Source: Deinococcales bacterium (GTDB lineage Bacteria > Deinococcota > Deinococci > Deinococcales > Deinococcaceae). From it: a DNA stretch of 14,021 nt. Position 1 is the first letter of the stretch. Every line of letters begins with the position of its first letter. Positions 1-6,278 of this stretch are shown here, piece by piece. The notes beneath the pieces were generated by a model. That model made no database searches. It was not told the origin of the DNA and worked only from the letters and a program-made list of their open reading frames with translations. The DNA lies in NCBI GenBank assembly GCA_014378225.1, contig JACMOA010000241.1:1-14021 (forward strand). The letters run 5' to 3'. The position numbers and the translations under genes were made by a program.

Positions 1-1
1 C

Positions 2-85
2 GTCTTGAGCAGAACAGCACGTCTTGGGATAAGCGGCACGTCTCGGCGAGAACAGCACTTATCGGGCCTCGCCGCCTATCGGGCC
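2..85. repeat. Three 19-bp tandem units plus a GGGCC-rich tail (dispersed repeat, copy A)
   Basis: Three consecutive 19-bp units start at 2, 21 and 40. Each begins GTCTTG or GTCTCG and ends with (A)RCRGCAC. They are followed by a tail at 59-85 holding two direct copies of TATCGGGCC (60-68 and 77-85). The same order, with only one 19-bp unit, recurs at 6186-6231 (15 of 19 identical in the unit and about 18 of 27 in the tail). It is intergenic and I see no open reading frame that would explain it. Function unknown. Confidence 0.6.
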
Positions 86-210
86 ATCCCGCTTAACGAG
101 CCTGCTCGCGGGTCTTTAGTAATTGGAATTTGGTTGGTTTGCTCTCGAGGTTCCACCCCAAACCGACCAGGAACCAAAAACCAAAAACCTGCCAGAGGCG
201 TGCTGTTCTC
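48..210. repeat. Palindromic intergenic repeat, copy 1
   Basis: The stretch is bounded by a perfect 11-bp inverted repeat, GAGAACAGCAC at 48-58 and GTGCTGTTCTC at 200-210. Inside it, imperfect inverted arms lie at about 100-137 (GCCTGCTCGCGGGTC, then AGTAATTGG and TTTGGTTGG) and about 161-199 (ACCGACC, then GCCAGAGGC), around a centre holding one CTCGAG. The left arm closely matches the reverse complement of the right arm of the element at 12637-12761, so the two belong to one family. It may be a MITE-like or REP-like element that forms a hairpin in RNA. No transposase is seen in the window. Confidence 0.6.
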
Positions 211-256
211 ACCCTCCCACCCTCCTACCCTCCTACCCTCCTACCCTCCTACCCTC
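211..256. repeat. 8-bp tandem array (ACCCTCCT), nearly six units
   Basis: Units of ACCCTCCT follow one another from 211. The first is ACCCTCCC, four exact units follow, and a partial ACCCTC runs into a CTCGAG at 254. The top strand is pure pyrimidine apart from the A in each unit. The array ends 23 bases before the yvcK ATG, so changes in unit number would change promoter or leader spacing. It can be read in frame with yvcK, but the resulting Pro/Ser/Tyr-rich segment looks like translated repeat rather than protein. Confidence 0.8.
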
Positions 257-279
257 GAGCGCCCAAACACGAGCAAACC

Positions 280-1650
280 ATGAGCTGGCGTCGTTCCATC
301 AATAAAGTAGGCCAAACCCATCCCAAAGCCGCCAGAGCTGCCAAGTGGCTCAGCAGCAACATGGGGGTCAAGCGCTATATCACCATTTTGTTCGTCTCGA
401 TGGTGACCCTGATGCTTGGGTTTGTACACTTCGTATGGACCGGTTCCCTGCGCTGGGTAGCTACCAGTTGGATTCTGTTTTTCAACCGCTTCACCGACCC
501 CGCCATCATGCCGCTGTGGGCGGTGGGCCTCACCGTGATGATTCTGTCACTGGCTGCCGCCATCTGGAGCATCATCATGCTCAACCGTAGTGTGCTGCGC
601 TCGAGCGGAGTGGCGCTCGAAGACGTGGCAGACCGTATTTATGCCTCCAGGGTTCTGGGGCGTGGACCCCGAATCGTGGCGATTGGCGGCGGAACAGGCT
701 TGTCTAACCTGCTCAGTGGCCTCAAGCAGTACAGCAGCAACATCACCGCGCTGGTGGCGGTCACAGACGACGGCGGCTCGAGCGGGAAACTACGCAAGGA
801 CCTGGGCATGATTGCGCCCGGAGACCTGACCGATTGTTACGCCGCACTCTCGGATTCTCCGGTACTGGCAAAGCTGTTGCTGCACCGCTTTGCACGCGGT
901 GAGGGACTCGAGGGCCACACTTTCGGCAACCTTCTGCTGGCTACTCTCTCAGAAGAGCGTGGCACGCTCGAGGACGCGATTCAGGACGTGAATCAGGTGT
1001 TGCGAGTGCGGGGTCAGGTGCTGCCCGCCACTTTCGATAGTGCGCTGCTGGTGGCGCAGCTCGAGGATGGGTCCGAGATTTTTGGTGAAAGCAAACTCAG
1101 CACTGAACGCCAGGGGCGGCGGGTGGACCGCATGAGATTGATTCCGCCAGACGTGCGAACGCTGCCCCAGGTGCTCGAGGCGCTCGAGAAAGCAGACGTC
1201 ATCATCATTGGTCCAGGAAGCCTGCTGACCTCTCTGATTCCGGCCATTCTGGTTCCCGAGGTGGCAGTGGCCCTTCGGCGCTCGAGTGCTCCGCTTATCA
1301 TGGTGGCCAATTTGTTTTCGGAAGTAGGAGAAACCGACGGGCTGGACCTCGAGGGCCATCACCGAATGCTGGAAGAGCATCTGGGCCGCTCCGCCGACTG
1401 GGTGCTGGTCAACTCGAGTCCGGTGGACGTTCGCACCCTGACCCGTTACCGCGCTGAAGGAGCCAGTTTGCTCACTGAAGAAGGGGCCTCGAGCAATTTC
1501 CGGGTGCGTTTGCGTTACGCCCCACTGCTCGAGGGTGGGGGTCAGCACGAGCCGCAGCTTCTGGCTAAAGCGCTGGTGGACTTGATTCCTCGAGCGGGCT
1601 TGTTGGGTCTGGGAGGACGTGACCTCGAGCGGGAGAAGGTAGAGGCGTAA
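280..1650 (+). CDS. yvcK: YvcK/CofD-like family protein with N-terminal membrane anchor
   Basis: 456 residues. The family binds UDP-GlcNAc and is needed for growth on gluconeogenic carbon sources and for normal cell shape in Bacillus and mycobacteria. The core begins near residue 130, with the Gly-rich nucleotide loop IGGGTG (135-140), DDGGSSG (163-169), then PGDLTDCYAAL and GHTFGNLLL, all hallmarks of the family. Unlike the B. subtilis protein it has two predicted membrane helices before the core (about 33-55 and 76-101), which would tether the enzyme-like domain on the cytoplasmic face. The ATG at 280 was chosen because the upstream in-frame extension translates the 8-bp array. An ATG at 361 is an alternative, but it would cut off a basic N-terminus. 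No clear ribosome site is seen. The stop codon sits inside a 14-bp tandem repeat. It appears to be transcribed alone. Confidence 0.93.
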   Translation: MSWRRSINKVGQTHPKAARAAKWLSSNMGVKRYITILFVSMVTLMLGFVHFVWTGSLRWVATSWILFFNRFTDPAIMPLWAVGLTVMILSLAAAIWSIIMLNRSVLRSSGVALEDVADRIYASRVLGRGPRIVAIGGGTGLSNLLSGLKQYSSNITALVAVTDDGGSSGKLRKDLGMIAPGDLTDCYAALSDSPVLAKLLLHRFARGEGLEGHTFGNLLLATLSEERGTLEDAIQDVNQVLRVRGQVLPATFDSALLVAQLEDGSEIFGESKLSTERQGRRVDRMRLIPPDVRTLPQVLEALEKADVIIIGPGSLLTSLIPAILVPEVAVALRRSSAPLIMVANLFSEVGETDGLDLEGHHRMLEEHLGRSADWVLVNSSPVDVRTLTRYRAEGASLLTEEGASSNFRVRLRYAPLLEGGGQHEPQLLAKALVDLIPRAGLLGLGGRDLEREKVEA

Positions 1651-1682
1651 GCAAAGAGGCGTAAGCAAAGAGGCGTAGGCAA
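1641..1682. repeat. 14-bp tandem triplication over the yvcK stop codon
   Basis: Three adjacent 14-bp units, AGAGGCGTAAGCAA at 1641-1654 and 1655-1668 and a one-base variant (AGAGGCGTAGGCAA) at 1669-1682. The TAA of yvcK is at 1648-1650 in the first unit. The extra units lie beyond the stop, so the array does not alter the protein. Confidence 0.88.
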
Positions 1683-1696
1683 GCACAAGCAAACGT

Positions 1697-1726
1697 AAAA
1701 ACAGGGCAATCTCTTGTGGTTGCCCT
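1697..1726 (-). terminator. Rho-independent terminator of the HSP90/TPR operon
   Basis: On the minus strand, AGGGCAA pairs with TTGCCCT (7-bp stem, 10-base loop, 1703-1726) and is followed by GTTTTTA. The T-run exists only in the minus direction, and the hairpin lies 8 bases past the stop of the last operon gene. It would not serve yvcK, since top-strand DNA after the hairpin lacks a T-run. Confidence 0.7.
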
Positions 1727-1733
1727 CGAGTAT

Positions 1734-2897
1734 CTATCCTTTGAGGCTATTGCTCGGTTTCTTGGCCTTCGGTTTCTCCTCTGGCAAAAGCTGTGCAGGG
1801 CGCTCGAGCAGTTCTCTATCGGGTTCAATTCTGCTAGAGAAACTGTTATTGCCATTGCGGGCGTCAAATTTTGCAGCAACCTCGAGCAAATCTGTCCTAA
1901 TCTGATTCTCGAGCGTATCTAGTCCGTACTCACCGTTTTTTTGAAAATAGGAGAAATCACAGTCTAAACGAAGTTTTAGGGTGTTTTCACCGCTCGAGCG
2001 CAGACGGGCAAACAAGGGCAGTGTGGCACGCAAAAACACATAGCGGCCATTCAGGTCTCTGGTGCGGTAGGCCCACGGAAGGTGCTTCTCGAGCAGGTTT
2101 AGTGCCGCAGTCAAATCTCCCAGATAACCCAGAAACTCGAGGTGCTGGGCGATAAAAGCTACCGAACCCTCGTCTTTCATCAGCTTGGGGTAATCGCGGT
2201 GGTGCTTGGCAGCATCCTTGATTTTGCCCAACCTTAGTAGTGGCAGGAGTAACTTGGCGTGGGTAGCGTTAGGAACGCGGTTGCAGGTTGGGGCGTAACG
2301 CACCAACAAGGGCGCAGCGGCCTGAAGTGTTGCCGCATCATCACCCAAAAATCCCTGATAGTTAACTTCTGATTGAAGCTGACAGGCCCTACAATCCAGG
2401 TCAGAGGCTCGGTTAAAGTGCCGGAACTCCTTGTGAGCGGCCTCGGCCTCGAGTGTGTCACTCCGGTGAAGGGCTAGCCGCAGGCGGTATTCATAGTAGG
2501 TGCCGAGGGGTTGATTGCTGCGCTCGAGCCGACTCCTGAAATCGGCAAAGGCAGCTTCAATGCGGGGCAGGGAAATCTCGGGAAAACCCATCATGCTCAT
2601 CAGCACGCGTTTATAGCTCCACATCAGACTGTGTTCCCAATACGCAAATCGCTCTGGGTCAGCATCGAACTGAGCCAGACACCAGGAAAAAGCCACCAGC
2701 TCGATTTCGGGGCGGCCCCACACACTGGCTGCGTTTACCAAATCGTCGCGCACATCAAAAGCGGTCTCGAGGTCTCCCACGGTATCCGCTAGCCGCACAG
2801 CTTGCTCGAGCAGCTCGATTTTTGCGTCGCCGTCGGGCATATCGTAGGCCCGCTCTCGCAACTCTTTCAGGGCTTCTTGCGGGTCAAAAGTGGTCAT
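1734..2897 (-). CDS. TPR-like helical-repeat protein B (second paralogue of the HSP90 operon)
   Basis: 387 residues, no signal peptide or membrane segment, so cytoplasmic. It is almost entirely alpha-helical in appearance, with TPR-like helix pairs (for example AKIELLEQAVRLADTVGD at about 25-42). It is clearly a paralogue of the gene just upstream: shared blocks include IEAAFADF-SRLER (near 113-126), a CxxC (CRAC, 169-172) with a third Cys at 205 before RVPNATH, LLEKHLPWA, TLPLFARLR and FDARNGN-FSS near the C-terminus. The C-terminal tail is Lys/Pro-rich. Its ATG overlaps the upstream stop as ATGA, preceded by GGAAGGG as a likely ribosome site, implying translational coupling and matched amounts. 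A role as a partner or client adaptor of the HSP90-like protein is inferred from gene order only. No enzymatic motif is recognised. Confidence 0.85.
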   Translation of the reverse strand: MTTFDPQEALKELRERAYDMPDGDAKIELLEQAVRLADTVGDLETAFDVRDDLVNAASVWGRPEIELVAFSWCLAQFDADPERFAYWEHSLMWSYKRVLMSMMGFPEISLPRIEAAFADFRSRLERSNQPLGTYYEYRLRLALHRSDTLEAEAAHKEFRHFNRASDLDCRACQLQSEVNYQGFLGDDAATLQAAAPLLVRYAPTCNRVPNATHAKLLLPLLRLGKIKDAAKHHRDYPKLMKDEGSVAFIAQHLEFLGYLGDLTAALNLLEKHLPWAYRTRDLNGRYVFLRATLPLFARLRSSGENTLKLRLDCDFSYFQKNGEYGLDTLENQIRTDLLEVAAKFDARNGNNSFSSRIEPDRELLERPAQLLPEEKPKAKKPSNSLKG

Positions 2898-4090
2898 GCT
2901 TTTCCCTTCCAGTTGTTGAGTTTGGCGCTGAATTTATTTGATTTGATGGAAACGGCAGGAATGCGCTCGAGCAAATCGGGGTCCAGAGTTAGTTGGCTCG
3001 AGAAGTAAGCGTTCCCATTGCGGGCATCGAACTGTGTGGCCAAATCCTCAAGTTGAGTTTTAAACCAACCCTCGAGCGCGTCCAGCGTGTGTCCTTCGGG
3101 TCCGCCCTCGAGTGGAAAGCCTTGTGGAGCGCGAAAAGGAAAGAGGGTCTGGCCCGCTACGCGCAGACGCGCAAACAGCGGCAGGGTGCTGCGAAAAAAG
3201 CCGAAACGCCCCATCAGGTGGGCGCTTTCCAGCGCCCACGGTAAATGTTTCTCGAGCAGTTTGAATGCCGCCTCGAGATTGTGGGTCAGGGCCAGAAAAC
3301 TCAGATGGTCGCCGCAGGTGCTCAGAAAACTGGGATTGCTTTGCACCAGGGCGTAACCCCGAACGTGCGCGTCCATCGCCTCCTCAAGCTGTCCAGTTCT
3401 CAAGAGTGGCTCGAGCACGCTTCCCAGCGTGGTGTGTGGCACTTCTGCACAGCGCTCAAAGCCACTCAGGATGGGTTTTGCGGCTTTGAGCGCCTCCAAA
3501 TACTGTCCCATTCCCACCCAGTAATCGGTCAGGAACTGGGCTTCACAGGCGCTGCAATCGCTCATATCGTCTTTTCTGGCCCGTAGCCACTGGGTGCGCC
3601 AAGCTTCGGTTTGCTCGAGCTGTCCAGTAAAAAAAGCGTACTTCCAGCGAAAGTACAGCACCGTCCGCAGGCTGTAACCCCCGCGCTCGAGCCGACTTTC
3701 AAAATCCGCGAAGGCGGCCTCAATCTGGGTGCGGCTGATGTTGGGAAACTCCCATAGGCTGTTAATCACCCATTTGTAGTGCCATAACAGGTCGTATTCG
3801 TCGGCTTCGAGTTCTTCCCGTCCAGAAGAAGGACCGTATTTGTCCCAGGCCGCCAGTTGCCACGCAAAAGCCACCAGGGTTTTTTCGGGGTGTCCACCCA
3901 TTGTGGCCGCACCCGTCAGCTCTTGGCGTGCCTCAAATCCAGCCTGTACATCACCCAGCGAGTCGGCCAGGTCCACCGCACGCTCGAGCAACTCGAGCTT
4001 TTGCGCCGCTCCATAAGGCAAGGCTTCGGCCTGGTCCATCAAGCTTTCTACGGTTTCAGCGTTTTCGGTGTTGTGGGTAGATTTCGTCAT
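2894..4090 (-). CDS. TPR-like helical-repeat protein A (first paralogue of the HSP90 operon)
   Basis: 398 residues, soluble and helical. The first helix pair (about residues 29-50, KLELLERAVDLADSLGD) has the TPR spacing of large and small residues. Later blocks match the downstream paralogue: IEAAFADFESRLER, CSAC at 179-182 with a third Cys at 214 in ERCAEVPHTT, EPLLRTGQLEEA, LLEKHLPWA, STLPLFARLR and FDARNGNAYFSS. From memory, similar proteins with the RCAEVPH-type block occur in actinobacteria and are annotated only as tetratricopeptide repeat proteins. It lies 116 bases downstream of the HSP90-like gene in the same direction. The start has a weak AGGT about 8 bases upstream. Function not established; a co-chaperone-like or scaffold role is inference. 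Confidence 0.86.
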   Translation of the reverse strand: MTKSTHNTENAETVESLMDQAEALPYGAAQKLELLERAVDLADSLGDVQAGFEARQELTGAATMGGHPEKTLVAFAWQLAAWDKYGPSSGREELEADEYDLLWHYKWVINSLWEFPNISRTQIEAAFADFESRLERGGYSLRTVLYFRWKYAFFTGQLEQTEAWRTQWLRARKDDMSDCSACEAQFLTDYWVGMGQYLEALKAAKPILSGFERCAEVPHTTLGSVLEPLLRTGQLEEAMDAHVRGYALVQSNPSFLSTCGDHLSFLALTHNLEAAFKLLEKHLPWALESAHLMGRFGFFRSTLPLFARLRVAGQTLFPFRAPQGFPLEGGPEGHTLDALEGWFKTQLEDLATQFDARNGNAYFSSQLTLDPDLLERIPAVSIKSNKFSAKLNNWKGKA

Positions 4091-4206
4091 GATTTACCTA
4101 TCTTCTGCTATTTTTCCTGGCAAACGTCCGCTCCGAAAAGTGCGTTTGAGCTAGAATCCTTTTCTGCCGTCTAAAATCTGAGGCCAGAGGTCTGAAATCT
4201 GTGAAT
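4091..4206 (-). other. Gap between HSP90-like and TPR-like A genes with 21-bp-phased direct repeats
   Basis: The gap has no gene and no terminator. It holds two 12-bp direct repeats differing by one base, GTCTAAAATCTG at 4169-4180 and GTCTGAAATCTG at 4190-4201, 21 bases apart start to start, just after the HSP90-like stop. No CTCGAG occurs here. On the minus strand TTGCCA with TAGGTA 17 bases later lies just before the next ATG, but I do not consider it a convincing promoter. The stretch may be a processing or regulatory region. Confidence 0.4.
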
Positions 4207-6123
4207 CTAGTGCAGCTCCCGACTCACCTCGCTCACCTTCAGACTCAAGTCAATCAATTGTCCCAATCCAGCAGTCAGCGTGTTGAGTTCCCGGCTCGAG
4301 AGTGGATGTTGAGCCAGCAACAGGGCCTGCACATAAAGCACCTCGAGTACGCACTTCACGCGGGCTTCGTCGGACAGATTCACAAGGCGGTCTGGCCCGT
4401 GAGGTGCCGTAGTTAAACCAAGACAGCGGCGAATCAGGGGATTGGACATATTCAGGTAAATCAGGCCCACCTTCCCACCTGAGCTTTTACCCAGATTTGA
4501 AGGTTTTATACTCTCGAGCACGCCGGAAAATAAATCCCCCGCCACTTCCTGCGCGGCCTCGAGCGTGCGAACAAAGCGCTGCTGGGCGCTGGTCACGAAC
4601 AGCGCGGGCAGCTCAATCGGTTTAAAGTGCAGTAGTTCCACACCGCAGCCCATTTTCTCGAGGGTCTGCTCGGCGAGGCGCACAAATTCAAAACTTGAGT
4701 TGCGCTCCTGAACGGTTAATTCTTCAAAACGCTGGGCAAAGAAATCGGCTTCAATGCGCTCCACCCGCACGTTGGGGTGGCGTTGTGCGTAGCGCTCGAG
4801 CAGTTCGGAAGCGTAGATGTAGCCGCCGTTAATCAGGTTGATGTTCTGCGCCCCCGCCACCTTGCCCATCTGCCTGAACTGCTCGAGGGTGCCTGCGTAG
4901 TACACCGTGCCACCTTGAGAAATGCTCGAGTGTGTCTGATAGTCCCGCAAATTCATGGGTCCGCTGGCGGTTTCAAACTCGAGCTGGGGCGCAAAAAGTG
5001 AAAAGAGTTCGTCGTTCTCGAGCGCTAAAGCCCGCAGGGACAGGTCGTGCAGGCGCAAGAGTTGCTTAAATTTCTCGGGATTCCGTTCGGAGAGGTCGGA
5101 AAGATAAGCCTGGAGTTGCTGGCCTAGCTCGTCTCGAGTGGCCTCGAGCGCGGAATCCTCGGCAAAGCCTTCTCTGGACGCGGTGGGTTTCAAACTGTTA
5201 GCGTTGACCACTAAACGCACAAAAAAGGCCCACTGCGGAGCCAAATCCTCGGCGTCTTCAGAAAGCAGCATATTTTTGAGATACACCACATGCCTGGGTT
5301 TGGCGGCCAGACTGGGTGTAAACGGCAGCACCAGCGCCACGCCGTCCAAATCCCCGGCGCTCGAGCGCAGCGAAATCACGTCAAACGGTTCACGCCCCAA
5401 CACGCCCCGGCCAAACTCGAGCAGCGCGATTTTTTGCGCCTCGGCACTTTCGTACTTGCTGCGCCACGGTGCGCCCTCGGCGTTGATTTGCACAGTTTTG
5501 GTGTCCTCGAGCAGATAAATGGGAAAGGGTAGGAGTCCGCCGTAACGCCGTCCTCGCTCGAGCAATAAATCAAAATCAAAGTAGTCCACCATCTCCGGCT
5601 TGGCCCGCAAAATGACTCGAGAACCCACCTCGAGCGCAACCTCCAGTTCGTTTTCAGGAACATTCCTTACCGAATAACTGCCCTCGGGAGAACCGCGAAA
5701 TTCCACCACCCCGCCGCCCTTTGCCGAGCGGCTGAGCAGGTGTAAATCGCTTGAGACCACAAAGCAGGACAGCAATCCAATGCCAAACTGCCCGATAAAA
5801 TCGCTCGAGCCTCCCGTTCCCGAGGTGCTGGCTCCCACGTCCCGCTTGCTACTGCGCCCGATGGTAGCCAGAAACTGATGAACCTCGGCTTCGGTGAGGC
5901 CCACACCGTTGTCGGTAAAAATTAGTAGGGGAGTGTTGTCGGTATCTTTTTTCAGCTCGAGCGTGATTTGAGGCTGAAAGATTCGCTCGAGCTTTTTACG
6001 GGCTGTGATGGCGTCTACCGCGTTTTGTAGCAGTTCGCGCAGGAAAACCTGGGGGCCGCTGTAGAGGTGCTCGGAGAGAATTTCGATGATGCCACGCAAG
6101 TCAACCTGAAAGCGGTGTTCCAT
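4207..6123 (-). CDS. Divergent HSP90-family (HtpG-like) ATPase
   Basis: 638 residues from the chosen ATG. The N-terminal GHKL ATPase is intact: ELLQNAVDA (30-38, catalytic Glu30 and Mg-binding Asn34), DNGVGLT (71-77) and GQFGIG (111-116). The lid before the last motif carries a Gly/Ser/Thr-rich insert (about 97-107). The middle domain keeps FPIYL (about 200-204) and the catalytic Arg in TASREGF (R317), though the usual LPLNVSRE context is changed to LKPTASRE. The rest, about 320 residues, is not recognisable as a standard HtpG C-terminal domain, and there is no MEEVD-type tail. This matches the minor 'HSP90 family protein' group rather than canonical HtpG. The upstream extension to 6204 was rejected because family homology begins at MEHRFQVD and a -10 box lies 7 bases before that ATG. 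It heads the operon with two TPR-like genes. Confidence 0.9.
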   Translation of the reverse strand: MEHRFQVDLRGIIEILSEHLYSGPQVFLRELLQNAVDAITARKKLERIFQPQITLELKKDTDNTPLLIFTDNGVGLTEAEVHQFLATIGRSSKRDVGASTSGTGGSSDFIGQFGIGLLSCFVVSSDLHLLSRSAKGGGVVEFRGSPEGSYSVRNVPENELEVALEVGSRVILRAKPEMVDYFDFDLLLERGRRYGGLLPFPIYLLEDTKTVQINAEGAPWRSKYESAEAQKIALLEFGRGVLGREPFDVISLRSSAGDLDGVALVLPFTPSLAAKPRHVVYLKNMLLSEDAEDLAPQWAFFVRLVVNANSLKPTASREGFAEDSALEATRDELGQQLQAYLSDLSERNPEKFKQLLRLHDLSLRALALENDELFSLFAPQLEFETASGPMNLRDYQTHSSISQGGTVYYAGTLEQFRQMGKVAGAQNINLINGGYIYASELLERYAQRHPNVRVERIEADFFAQRFEELTVQERNSSFEFVRLAEQTLEKMGCGVELLHFKPIELPALFVTSAQQRFVRTLEAAQEVAGDLFSGVLESIKPSNLGKSSGGKVGLIYLNMSNPLIRRCLGLTTAPHGPDRLVNLSDEARVKCVLEVLYVQALLLAQHPLSSRELNTLTAGLGQLIDLSLKVSEVSRELH

Positions 6124-6130
6124 GTGAGGC

Positions 6131-6136
6131 AGTATA
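6131..6136 (-). promoter_or_regulatory. -10 box for the HSP90-like operon, probably leaderless
   Basis: On the minus strand TATACT is followed by only 7 bases before the ATG at 6123. Transcription would start at or next to the start codon, giving a leaderless message, as is common in Deinococcus and Thermus. No ribosome site is present. A matching -35 box is not obvious. Confidence 0.5.
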
Positions 6137-6185
6137 GCATTATGCTGGGGACATAAATTATTCGCAAGGGGATGAACCTTCGGCT

Positions 6186-6231
6186 GTCTTGGATAGAACG
6201 GCACCTGACGGGCCTATCCGCGTCTAGGCCC
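6186..6231. repeat. Dispersed repeat, copy B (single 19-bp unit plus GGGCC tail)
   Basis: GTCTTGGATAGAACGGCAC at 6186-6204 matches the 19-bp units at 2-58 (15 of 19 with the third unit). The tail CGGGCCTATCCGCGTC and following GGCCC match the tail after those units at about two thirds of positions. It sits in the 155-bp divergent gap between the HSP90-like gene and the anchored DOMON-like gene. Confidence 0.5.
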
Positions 6232-6264
6232 AACTACAGCACGTTCCGGGCTGTGCCGCTCTGC

Positions 6265-6270
6265 TACACT
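6265..6270 (+). promoter_or_regulatory. -10 box for the anchored DOMON-like gene, probably leaderless
   Basis: TACACT lies 8 bases before the ATG at 6279, with no Shine-Dalgarno sequence between them, so the message is probably leaderless. No clear -35 box. It is one half of a divergent promoter region with the HSP90-like operon. Confidence 0.45.
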
Positions 6271-6278
6271 GCCTTGCG

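Noticed and set aside
130..279. Upstream extension of yvcK to an ATG-like start at 130
   Set aside because: The added 50 residues are a translation of the palindromic element and the 8-bp array, and have no resemblance to YvcK proteins.
949..1692. Long open frame on the minus strand inside yvcK
   Set aside because: It is a shadow of a well-supported gene; its translation has no recognisable domain and low-quality composition.
6124..6204. Longer start for the HSP90-like gene
   Set aside because: HSP90 homology begins at 6123, and a -10 box sits 7 bases before that ATG, inside the extension.
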